Shown in pieces: positions 45,440-56,578 of a stretch of 64,000 bases of DNA. The notes below the pieces were generated by a model. It had not been told where the DNA came from, ran no database searches, and saw only the letters and a program-made list of their open reading frames with translations. Made by a program: the position numbers and the translations under genes. The DNA comes from Hyparrhenia diplandra (Eukaryota; Streptophyta; Magnoliopsida; Poales; Poaceae), in NCBI GenBank assembly GCA_015847255.1, contig JADLZK010001205.1, positions 1 through 64,000 of the forward strand, read 5' to 3'. How positions within the stretch are numbered: position 1 is the stretch's first letter; each line of letters begins with the position of its first letter.

Positions 45440-47804
45440 CTTTCAGAGGTGCTCATTACGTCAATCCCAAGATCGATGAGTCTAGCAAGTCCTCCTGACT
45501 GTTAGAGCATTCAAGTGTCTATAATCCTCACAAAATCTCCAAGTAACATTTTTCTTCTTGACCAAGAGTATTGGGGAAGCATATGGACTCACCCTAGGCT
45601 TAATAATGTCTTGGTGCAGTATATCATCCAGTTGTTTTTCAGTTTCATCTTTTTGAGCTAGAGAATACTTATAGGGTCTTACATTCACAATGATAACACC
45701 AGACATAAGCTGGATTTGATGATCAAATTGCCTCTTGGGTGGTAGCTGAACAGGAGCTTGAAATAACTTAGAGTAAAGGTCAATCCAAGGATTTCTGAGT
45801 GCCACTCTCAGCTCAAATCACTTGGAAACAACACTGATAGTTGTTATTCTAGTGTATGCTATGCAAGCTGCTTGAAAGTGATAGCACTGCACCTTCTCCT
45901 ATCAGACTGTTGCCCATGCAGGGTGATCCTTTTTCCTGCACAAGATTCCAGCTAATCTTGTCCCAAAATCATACCAAAACAAATTAGAGGATATGAATAA
46001 ATGACCTTGCACATGCCATTGTAAATCCTACACTTGGCGATCACACACCATTGGGCTGCCATCAGCTGCTATGAAATTGGTTGGTTTGCAACCAGTCAAT
46101 GGCACATTCAGTTTAGTGGCAAATCACTACTGATAAAAGTGCCTACACTCCTAGAGTCCACCAAAATAAGAACTTCCGACTTGCCAATTCGACACACGGC
46201 TTGAGAGCTTTCCTAACAACGATTGCAACATCTTTATCCCGACCAACCGCCATAACAACCACTTCTATATTCTCCGTAGATTCACACGCACAAGAGTCAT
46301 CAGTATCTTCCAAGACATCTAGTAATTCCTGTATGACATGAAGAGGCAATTGTTGAGGACACTTATGACCTGAAACCCATTTGTTACCACATTTAAAGCA
46401 CAACTCATGCATCCTTCTGAACTCTTTAAGAACAAACAACTTATTCTCCAACTCTGACTCTATGTTCGAGTCTTAGCTTTGTCAGCATCAATAGGTTTCT
46501 TATCACCACCCCACTTGAATGTACTCTTGAACCCATCCTACTGAATTAATTTGGGTTGGAGTTTCGCCAATTCAGACTCCTACATTAAGGCCAATGCGCT
46601 GGCAATATCAACATCAGGTGGTTGGTGCAGCACAATAGCAGATCGAATTTCTTCCTTCAACACAGCCAAAAACCTTGAAACAAAGTAAGTCTCATCATAA
46701 TTTGGGTTGTACAATAGCAAGTTATGGACCCCCCGCTCAAACTCAAAGACAAATTCTTTAACCGCTCCCTCGACCGAGAAAGCCCTTTGAACCGCTTCAA
46801 CACCAAGGGTACTTGGTTTTTGTCAAATCTCTCCATGAAAAATTTGCACAACCCCTCCCACTCCACAATGCACCCACGCCTCTCAGCCATATGCAACCAA
46901 GTTTTTAGCAGAGCCAATGAAATTCAGCGCCCAAAGCGGGTCATCGGCCGAAGGATGCACCACATAAACCTCGAAATATATGAGACAATGATCTTTCCAT
47001 AAGCACGTATTTCAATGTAATCGCAAATTTGTTCGAGAATGTAATCGCTATTGTAAAACTCCGGTAGAAGTAGGGGTGGTGATCCCATGTAATCGTCGTG
47101 TTCTTGGATCGACCATGGTTTGTAAAACTGCATCGCTTAATGAAAACGCGCGCCTAGGCGCTCTTGAAAAAAAAAATTAGCACGGATTTCGAGCCGTCAA
47201 ACTTCGGGAACTCTAATTTTGGAAACGGTGGCGGACGCAAGGTAGTATCGAATGAGGGCGTTGGACGTACCATGATCAAAGTCACGTGACCAAGTTCGAT
47301 GGAACCCGCCTGTAGTGCTCGCCACTCCCGATGAGTTTTGCCGCCTCCTTCACCATTGATGGGGATGAAGCTGTTGGGGAAACGTTGAGGTCGAGCGCTC
47401 AATGTGAGGGGTGTCCGTGGGGTGAGCATGACAGCGGCGCGCCACCCATAGCGAACCGGGTCAATGGAGCCCACGCGACCGAACGAGGTTGTCGATCCAC
47501 GGAGGTGGTGTCGCAGATCGTCGATGCCGTGGCCTCGGCTTGATCACGCATTCGGCGAGCACCTCCTCGACCCCGACCGCCGCTTGCCGGCGTGCACGGA
47601 ATCGAACGTCCGCTTGCACCATATCTCGCAGCCTTGCAAACTCCTTCGACACCTGTGCAAGTTTATCATCTCATCAACTTGGTGTTCAAATTCTCCAATG
47701 AAGCCGCCATTTGAGCTTGAACTAGCGTCTACATGCGCGTGTCGGACAACGAGGGGATTTGGGTAAAACTTTCTCCGCCAAATCGAGAAGGAACTCATAC
47801 CCGT
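45440..47804 (-). mobile_element. Truncated chromovirus-like Ty3/Gypsy element (gag to RT)
   Basis: The minus strand reads, from right to left: gag N-terminal part (47544-47798); a segment with RPPPFPKLEFPKFDGSKS (47154-47474); gag core (46657-46917); a zinc-knuckle region CFKCGNKWVSGHKC (46143-46451); then the start of RT with DIIKPRVSPYASPILLVKKK and WRFCEDYRHLNALT (45482-45805). Everything after the first RT blocks is missing at about 45440. Frames are broken in several places. The CFKCG-GHKC knuckle and the RT sequence suit chromovirus lineages such as Tekay or Reina, but the lineage is not certain. Confidence 0.8.
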
Positions 47805-48047
47805 TGTTATATGATCCGGATCGGATCACAAACTAGAATTTAGGGAGGGATTTCAATAGAGAATTGGGGTGAGTTCGGGTGGAGAGAGCAAAATAAGAGC
47901 AAGTTTGAGGAATGGTCTCAGTTTCTATTATTCGAGATAGGTTCACGTCAGTTACACAAGGCTTATATTCCCTCCTGGACCACTACAGCAACTCCAGCTG
48001 CGACTCCACGCTATTACAACCCAACAACGGACTCAACAATACTATAA
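47805..48047 (-). repeat. 5' LTR part of the chromovirus-like element, split by a LINE
   Basis: Read on the minus strand, the LTR ends GATCATATAACA and is followed by GGGTATGAG, a decayed form of the TGGTATCAGAG primer-binding site. The LTR continues beyond the LINE, perhaps to about 55606 (GAGCAACA). Its outer end is uncertain. Confidence 0.45.
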
Positions 48048-48055
48048 TACTGACG

Positions 48056-50998
48056 ATGGCGGTTACGTTTTCTGCGCGGGCGACCCCGCAGGCGACTCCA
48101 CCACCGTCGGCGATTGTCGGCGCCTCCGGCTTCGCTGACAAGCAGAGGGGTGGTGCCGCATCCCTCGCGGATGAACTCGCCCACGGCTCCCTCGCAGGTG
48201 AACGAGGCGGAAGGAGGAAGAGGTGGAGGGGCTTTCGGGTTTGAAGCAAATCCGCCTCCAGCACCTGAAGCTCCTTCGTCTTCATCGCCGGGATGTGAGT
48301 TTCTTCGACATTCCTTCTCTTCTACATCTCCTCGTCCTTCCTTCGCAGCGGGAAAGTCCCGAGATCGCCGTCATAATTGTGGTGGTAAGGAACCAATTTT
48401 GGCTCCGTATGCCTTTCCCATTGATCCATCACCGCGGAATCTGCGGCGTATGGCTAGTACAAGTGAGTTTTCCTTCGATTCGATCTCGAAATCGGCGGTA
48501 ACACTCAAGCATGCTCCCATTGAGCTATCCTGGGGTGGCGAACCAGAGCCCGCCATGAACTCTCCTGTAAAACAGGGGAAGGAAGGTGGTGGGAAATAGG
48601 TGGGGCGGGAGCCACCACGGTGGTTCAGGTCACCGCCGAAGGTGCAGATAATTCCTGGGATACTTGGTCCCATGCCAGAACCAGGGACACCTGGTGGCAC
48701 ACCGTTGGTAGGTGATGGTGGTGAGAGAAATGGTGGTGGTGACCCTGAAGCGGGGCACTCAGAATCCAAAGAGTTTCTAAACCAGACCAGCGTTTCAGAT
48801 CCAAACCCTAATCCCAATCCTCTCTCCAACCTCACGAAGTTCGTGGGTCACTTTTGGGGAAAGAATCCTAAATCATTCGTTCAAGCCGTCAAATCTACCC
48901 CAGCCCCAATTGTGAGAGTATCCATGGATAGAGGGAGGGGTAAGAGGATCAAGTGGAACAATCGAGGAGGGAGAAATCAGGGATGGGGAGAGAATAGAGG
49001 CGGTGGTGGCCGAGGCGATGGTCGTTTTGCTCCGGGTATTGGTGGTGGTGGCCGTGGTGATGGTCGCTTCGCACCGGGTACCGGGTGTGGTGGCCGAGGT
49101 GATGGTCGCTTCGCTCCGGGCACCGGTGGTGGTGGCCAATCGGCGCCAGGTGGTGATGAAGGAGGTCCACCAGAGGGTGGAGGATTTGGTAGAGGTACTA
49201 GTCAGCAAGGCCGCGGTCCTGATCAAAACCGTGGCCGTGAAACCGGCAGAGGAAGATCGATCAGAGCGTAGATTACCGGTGAATCTAGTTAATCAAGATA
49301 GTGGTGCTGATGTAACCTCCAAGTGGGAAGCTCACAAGGAGGTACCAGAAGGACAAGAAGAAGGATGGGGTCCTAAGTTGGATGCGGGTGGTTCAAGCAG
49401 TAACCAACCAATCCTAGAACATGGCAAGAAACAAGATAAGGTAACTCTGGATCCTGATAAACAGCAAAGGTGTGAGATATGTGGGTACACGAACCATATC
49501 ACTAGTGAATGTAGGAGAATGTTCTGTGAGATATGTAACGACAATAGTCATACAACTTATGATTGCTCAGCTTGTTTGGCTTGGAATGTTGGTCCTGAAC
49601 TCTGTGCAGCACAAGTTGAAGGCCAGAGCTTCTTTTATATTGATGAGATCCTAGATACAAAGCTAGCCAGAGATAGGGCCAGTACTGCTTTAATTACTGT
49701 AACTGATGGTAATGCTTCTGCTAAAGATATTGAGTTCTTGTTTGCTAATCTGCTGGGCTCTGACTACTGGAAGTGGTCAGCCAAATACAAGGGTGACAAG
49801 GTTTACTCACTGAGGTTTCCCAATGCCAAGATGGTACAACAGTGGAGTCAGATGAAGAACATGACTCTTAAGGGAGGAGAAGCTCATATCAGAATTGACC
49901 AGTGGGTATCATCAGCTGGATGCAAAGGCAGACTGCAACAGGCTTGGTTCAGAGTCTCTAACATCCCTGATGATCAAAGATCTATATTGACTCTTGCAAA
50001 AGTTGGGGGTCTGGTTGGTAAGGTAGATGAAATTGATGAGAAGACAAGATACAGACCAGATTATGTAAGGGTGCTGATAGCTTGTAGAGATGTGTCCAAG
50101 GTACCCAAAACTGCAGATGCTGTCTTAGGACATGTTGAATATGAATTTGGCTTTGAAAGAGAATATGTTGAAGTAGGCAAAGAGAAGGTGTTACAAATTG
50201 GTACATCTGGGAAAGATGACCAACCACCATACAAGAAACCAAGGGGTGATGGTCCTAGTGACTCTGGAAAAGAGAACAAAAATGATGAAAGCATAGCTAC
50301 TGATAAGCAAGCTGGCAAGAAAGTAATGAGCTCAGCACCACCCAAGTTCCAGCAGAGAGGAATGTGTGGAAACAATGAAAAGCTGATGAAGGATGCTCAA
50401 AAAGTCTATTCCAAAGATTATATATTCCCACAGGACAATGTTGGTAAACAAGTGGTGGATGTGGAATCTGATTCTGAAACAGATTCTTTGGGAGCTGATC
50501 TTGGTGTTTTGAATGACAAGAATCAAAAGCATGAACAGAACTTTAAGCACAGCAAAAGCTGGAGCATGCAAGAGGAGGTCCCTGTTCTAGAGAAAGTTGA
50601 TGCTAGTAAAATACATGAGCTGATTGATGATAACCTACCTAAGAGTCCTGATATGAAGGATCTTGGCAGCAAAAACCTTCAAATATCCTACTCTCAGAGA
50701 TATTTCGAAAGTGAAGACAATATTGTCAATACTCAAGAAAGCATACCTGAAAAGGTTGAGGAACCAAGGGTTCCAGAGAAAAACAAGAGCATGGAAGTGA
50801 TGGCAACTGTGTCTTGTGATCTTTGTAATGGAGGAAAAAGTTGAGGAAGGCTTTGGGGATATCATGATGGAGGAAAATGTTCTTGAGAACAAGAAGGAAG
50901 AGGGTAAAAAGAATCAACCCAAAGTGAACCAACTAGAAGAAGTGAAAGGCTATCCAAGGATAATAACCTCACCATTACAGAGAAGAATGAGAAGCTAG
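48056..50998 (+). pseudogene. LINE ORF1, broken
   Basis: Starts at ATG 48056, shifts frame near 48200, has an in-frame TAG at 48597-48599, and shifts again near 49250 and 50840. In order: a P/S-rich N-terminus; an RGG-like region with three near-identical repeats of GRGDGRFAPG (48996-49133); two zinc knuckles, CEICGYTNHITSEC and CEICNDNSHTTYDC (about 49471-49566, both C-x2-C-x4-H-x4-C); and an RRM-like (DUF4283-type) domain covering 49670-50170. The C-terminal part is rich in E, K and D. By analogy with L1 ORF1 it would have bound the LINE RNA. Confidence 0.75.
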
Positions 50999-51464
50999 CC
51001 AAGAAAAGAAACCTGGAAGGTAACATTTCTGATCGAGAATATGTTTTTCTGTTTTACATGTTGATGAAATTGATGAATTATCTTCATGTATGGGTATTGA
51101 AATGGGTGGTAATAAACTAAACTTTTAATTTGTTAAAAGAACTTGAATGTGCTAGGCATGAGATGTTTGTGAAACAACAAGAAATTGATAAAATTAAGGT
51201 GATGGAACAAAATGTCATCAATGAGCACTCCCCGTGGATATTGAAATAGGGAGAGAAGAAGGTTCGACACTGAGTAAGATTTTGTGTTGGTATTATCCAA
51301 AAAAAAAAAAGAGAAAGAAAACAAATAGTTAAATTTTCTCCATCTGGTTGATGAATGGGAAGAAAAAACTGGAGCTGGAAAGTCCTCGTCGAGGAAAGAA
51401 AAAAGGGGTAGGAAGCCTAACCCGAAGGTGTGAAAAGGCATAGACAGAAAGTTTCATAAATGCA

Positions 51465-54400
51465 AGGCATGATATGGAACTGTAGAGGCCTCGAAAAAAA
51501 ATGGGGTCTCCACTTATCTCGAGAAATCTAATTCTTCAATATGAATTACACATCATTGGCATTCAAGAGACCATGGTGGAAAATTATGATGACAAGATCA
51601 CAAGAAACTTTGACCCCAACCAAGAATACCTATGGTCGTGGAAGCCCTCCATAGGCGAGATCCTGGTGGGATCATTGTAGGTGTAAAAAGAGATTTATAT
51701 GTGGTGAATAATTTCAAGATTGGTGAATATATGATCCAGGTGGATCTTTGGGATAAGTATCAAAAAATAAAATGGAATCTTATAATTGTATATGGCCCCT
51801 GCTCATGATGAGCTCAAAGATCAGTTCTTAATGGAATTGGCACAATTTTGTTCGAGAACAAAAGACCATTGTTAATAGGGGTGATTTCAATATAATAAGA
51901 TATGCAAGTGAGAGGAATAAAAATAATATTGTACATCAACATTCCGATTTGTTCAATTCCCACGATAAACATGTTTGAGCTAAGAGAGCTCCCAATGTCT
52001 GGTGGAAAATTCACTGGACTAATAATCAAGAGGTACCAACATTGGTGAAATTGGATAGAGTATTAGTTACTCATGACTGGGAAGATCTGTTCCCATTAGC
52101 CTTGATTAAAAAAGTTGCCTAGAGAAATATCGATCATAATCCACTTATCCTTTTGTCCGATTGTGGACAGCAAATGAAGTGCAAAACTATTCAGTTTAAA
52201 TTTGAGCTCATTTGGTTAAAGAATCTCGACTTTTATCATCAGGTTGAAAAAATTTGGAATAAACATTGTAATACAAAATCTGTATTGGATAAATTCCAGC
52301 AGAAATTGAAGTTGTGCAAACAATTCCTCAAAGGGTGGGGTGTGAATGAACACACCTTAATGAGGAAAAGAAGAAAGGAATTGCAGGAAGAGTTAATAGT
52401 GCTTGAAGAAGTCAAGAGAATAATATCATGACTCCAAGTATGTGGACAAGGAAAATGGAAGTAATCAAAGAAAATCTTGATTCATTACAACAAGAAGAAT
52501 TATATTGGTACAACAGATCTCATGAAACTGGCTACATAATGGGGATCTAAATACCAAATACTTTCATAGAATAGCTAATGGAAGGAAGAGTAAAAAATAC
52601 AATATTAAGTTTTGAAAAAAAGATGGTCAAGTTATAGAAGGAGATGAAGAATTCTTGGCACATGCAACTAAGTATTACTCAGAATTGTTTGGGCCTGCTC
52701 CAGTTTTTATATAAATATTAATGAGGATATATGGGAAGAAGCTTCCAAGGTTGATGAGGATGATAATAGTTGGCTGTGTAGACCATTTTTCGAAGCGAAA
52801 ATATGGAATGCACTCAACCAAATGGAAAAGAACAACGCAACTGGTCACGATAGTATTCCAATTGAATTCTATCGGGCATGTTGGCATATTGTGAAACATG
52901 ATGTGGTACAATTGTTTGATGACTTTCATAAGTCAAAAGTGGATATAAGTAGAATTAACTATGGAATAATCACTTTACTTCCTAAAGTGGTCGAGGCCGC
53001 CAAAATTCAACAAAGATGAGACCCATCCGTCACGTTGAACTATTTGTACAAGTTGATAACCAAAGTATTGACTTTAAGATTAGAAGGGGTAGCTGAAAAA
53101 CTCATACATAATGCCCAGTCTGCATTTATGAAGGGGAGGAATATTATGAGTGGAATCTTATCTTTGCATGAAATTTTGCATGAGACAAAAATAAGAAAGA
53201 AGAATGTGGAATAATATTGAAATTGGACTTCGAGAAAGCATATGACAAAGTGAATTGGTCCCTACTTTTTAAATGCCTTAAGGGTAGAGGTTTCAATGAT
53301 ATATGGTGCACATGGATTGAAAGAGTTGTTCTTTGGTGGAACTGTAAGTGTTAAAGTTAACAATACAATAGGCCCTTATATTAAAAGTTACAAAGGAGTA
53401 AGACAAGGGGATCCTTTGTCCCCAATTCTTTTCAACTTTGTAGCTGACTGTCTGACTAGGATGATATTACAAGCACAGAGAAATGGATTGGTGGTGGGGC
53501 TAATTGATCATATTATACCACATGGTGTGGCCATTCTGCAATATGCAGATGACACTATAATCTGTTTGAAACATGATGTGGAGAAAGCAAGAAACATGAA
53601 GCTGCTTCTCTATCTATATAAAATGATGGCTGGGCTTAAAATTAACTTTAATAAAAGTGAGGTGGTCATGATTAATGACTTTGACAATGCTGGCATAACA
53701 TATGCAGAAATCTTCAATTGTCAAATTAGGTATTTCCCAATCAAATACTTAGGTGTTTCTGTGAACCCTAGTAGGCTGCATGTGATAGATTGGACACCCC
53801 TGATTGAGAAAAGTGCTAGAAGATTGCAAGTTTGGATGGGTTCTACTTTGACTATTCTTTGGAAGATCTGAACTCATTTCTTCAAGTTTAAACAATGCTC
53901 CAATATATCATATGTCAATTTATCTTTTCCCCAAAAGCTGTGGTTAAGAATTTTGACAAGGACAAAAAGAACATTCTTTTGGCAAGGAGGCCACACAAAA
54001 AGAAAGTATCATTTAGTCAAATGGGTAAAAATTTGTAAGAGCAAGAAAAAAGGTGGGCTTGGTTTGAAAGATATTAGGAAGCTAAATATAAGCCTCCTGT
54101 GCAAATGGTGGTGGAAACTTGAAAATGAGGATGGATTATGGCAGCAAATTGTAAAATTTAAGTATATGAGAGGGAAAACTGTTATAAGTGTGAAACATAA
54201 ACAAAATGACTCCCCAATATGGTCTGATCTCTTGAAAGTTAAAGAGCTTTATCTTCAAGGTAGAAAAATGTTGGTCAAAAATGGGTCCTCCACCTCCTTG
54301 TGGCATGATGCCTGGTTGGAAGACAACCCATTATATATCAATCATCCAGTGCTGTACAAGTTCTGTAATCAAAAAGATATCACTGTTGCTCAATTCTTGA

Positions 54401-55099
54401 GTGGTTCAGTCCAGTTAACATACAGTAGATGGTTAAGTGGAGAGCTCCTTGTAGAGTGGCTGGAACTGAAAGGAAATATTTGTTCTCAGAATTTGACAAA
54501 TGAAAGTGATAAATTTTGGTGGAAATTTGAGAAAAGTGGCAAATATAGTGTCAAATCAATGTACAATGCTATGACTTCAAATGATGTTGGTCCACATCAT
54601 AAGAAGATCTGGAAAGCTAAAATTCCTGCAAAAATTAAGATTTTTTCTGTGGCTCCTTGCTAACAATGCCATTTTGACTAAAGATAATTTGTTGAAAAGG
54701 AATTGGAAAGGGAGTCCAGTTTGCTATTTCTGTATACAGGATGAAACTGTAGATCATTTGATGTTTTCATGCCCAATTGTTAAATGTGTATGGGCAACCA
54801 TTGCTGCAAGCATAGGTGCCAGTGATATTCCAACATCTTTTGAGCAGGGATGGATTTGGTGTGAAAAATGGCTTCCTGTTGGAAAAGCAGTTCCATGCAA
54901 TAGGCCTCGCGGCCATTTACTGGTCTATTTGGAAAAAAGAGAAATGCAATTTGCTTTGAAGGGAAAAAAATTAAATAACCCTCTTGAGATTATATGCCAT
55001 GCTTGTGGCCTAATGAACTTCTGGTCAGGTTTACTTAAAGATGAAGACAGAATGGTGTGGTCACAGGCAGTTGAGGCAACACTGAAGTTTCTTTGTTAA
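51465..55099 (+). pseudogene. LINE ORF2 (endonuclease, reverse transcriptase, zf-RVT), broken
   Basis: The endonuclease starts near 51470 (MIWNCRGL) and keeps the catalytic glutamate block IIGIQET (about 51550). The RT lies in 52822-53871 and includes VRQGDPLSPILFNF (about 53398-53439) and the catalytic YADD at 53542-53553. The C-terminal part is at 53953-54663, and a reverse-transcriptase zinc-binding region with CYFCIQDETVDHLMFSC at 54722-54772 runs to a stop at 55099. At least five frameshifts or stops interrupt the whole. The order is that of plant L1 elements with a zf-RVT tail. Confidence 0.85.
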
Positions 55100-55535
55100 C
55101 CTTCTGCAACAAAACCATACAAGCCCCATGTTGCTTACTGCTGGAGATGGAGTTGCGAGGGCGACCATTACAGATGAAGATGAAGATGCAGGTGGCTCCG
55201 GGAGGATTTCGGGAGAAGATGGCACGAGGGCGCTGCGAAATCGAAGACCGATCAAGTCTTCGATGATCATCAAGCCAAGTTCCATCCATCCTGGAGTGCA
55301 CGGTGTTTGCAGTTCCTTTTTTGCGCTGTTATGAGCATTTAGAACTGTAGCTGCTTGGGGTTAACGAGTCCCCCATGGCTTTCTTTGTTACTAAACTATA
55401 GCGCCTGGGGTTAACATGTCCCCCATGGCTGTTCTGTTTCTGAACTCCTCTATTTTCTGCCTGAACATTCTCAAACTTGCTGTATTTCCGTTTTAAGTAA
55501 TGGAAATGGGGAAAGCCCTTGTTGAAAAAAAAAAA
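55100..55535 (+). other. LINE 3' UTR and poly(A) tail
   Basis: Contains two similar GGGGTTAAC-(G/A)-(A/T)GTCCCCCATGGCT phrases (about 55358-55380 and 55408-55430) and ends in a run of A at 55525-55536 before the target duplication. Confidence 0.65.
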
Positions 55536-55606
55536 ACAAGACTATAACGGCCCATATGCCGATCTATTCAGAGATAACGAAGTCCAAGCCTAATCTTGAG
55601 CAACAA

Positions 55607-56520
55607 TCCGTCTCCCTCGACTCACTGCGACCCTTTGCGCAGCCATACCTGACATGCATCATCTCGTGGCTTGCATATTTCATTGTTGTTGTAGTCTAAT
55701 CGACTCGCTTACGGAACGACGGATTGGTCGAGCTGTCGGGCCTTCGTCTTAATGATGTCACTAGGTAAGCTGATGGGTTATCGGTACCCATATCTGTTAA
55801 TTATCCATTTGCAATTACCCAGTGGATAAATATCCATTGGGTGTGGATTATCCAATGAGTAAGAGACTACCAAAGCAAAGGACTAGCAAAGCAAAAGCAA
55901 AGAACTAGCTAGCAAAGCAAAGCAAAAACAAAAAACTAGCTAGCCATTTGGAGCAGCGGGCGTAACAAGTATACCCTTCTCTTATCCATACTTTACCGGA
56001 TAATTCATACCCTCTCCAAATAAGATGGGCATGGATTTTGGTATGAACATTGGATAGGTGGAGCTAGAAGTGAAGCAATTTGGCGGTGTCGTCACGGCCG
56101 CGCGTGTTGTCGAAGTCTCTTGCTAGTGCTGATTTTCTTTGTCCGTCTTTTGTACGTGTTTGGTATCTGTCCCGCTCCGCTCACGGCCGTTCAACGTGAT
56201 CAGCGGTTTAACTTTCAATTGCTGGCGATTTTCTCTGTCCGTCATTTGTACGTGTTTGGTATCTGTCCCGGTCGTTTAATGTGATATGTGTTTAACTTAG
56301 AAAATTCTGACGTTATCAGGGCAACGCCCAATGCGTGACGGCCACGGCTGGTTATTATATCTCCACCACACAACTTGCGAATATGTTAGTCTGGCAGGGC
56401 TATTGTGATTTTTTTTTTCTTGAAACCTGAAACGATCCATAAGTAAGGAGATAACAAGGATGTGCAAGCTCGTCATCAACACATGTAACTATGTAAGGCC
56501 CACTTCCAGGAGGCCGTCTT
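55607..56520. other. Intergenic DNA upstream of the RLP gene
   Basis: Contains a CAAAGCAAA / ACTAGCTAGC simple-repeat patch (55870-55945) and a tandem duplication at about 56125-56297. No gene is supported. Confidence 0.45.
56125..56297 (+). repeat. Tandem duplication upstream of the RLP gene
   Basis: Two units (about 56125-56215 and 56219-56297) share GATTTTCT-TGTCCGTC, TTTGTACGTGTTTGGTATCTGTCCCG and a GTTTAACTT ending. They lie 230-400 bp upstream of the RLP TATA box, so any bound factor sites would be doubled. Confidence 0.75.
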
Positions 56521-56522
56521 GT

Positions 56523-56531
56523 CTATATATA
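56523..56531 (+). promoter_or_regulatory. TATA box of the RLP gene
   Basis: CTATATATA, about 50 bp upstream of the ATG at 56579. The resulting 5' UTR would be very short (about 20-25 bases). Confidence 0.55.
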
Positions 56532-56578
56532 TGAGCCATGTGTAAACAGAAATAAGCAGTGTCCGTGCTAAGCTCACA

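Larger units (their letters stand above)
48048..55535 (+). mobile_element. Near full-length L1-type LINE, about 7.5 kb
   Basis: Flanked by ACAATACTATAA (48036-48047) and ACAAGACTATAA (55536-55547), a 12-bp target duplication with one mismatch. It holds ORF1, then an ORF2 with endonuclease, RT and zinc-binding regions in the usual order, a 3' UTR and a 12-A tail. Both ORFs carry frameshifts and stops, so this copy is inactive. It is inserted in the LTR of the chromovirus-like element. Confidence 0.85.
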
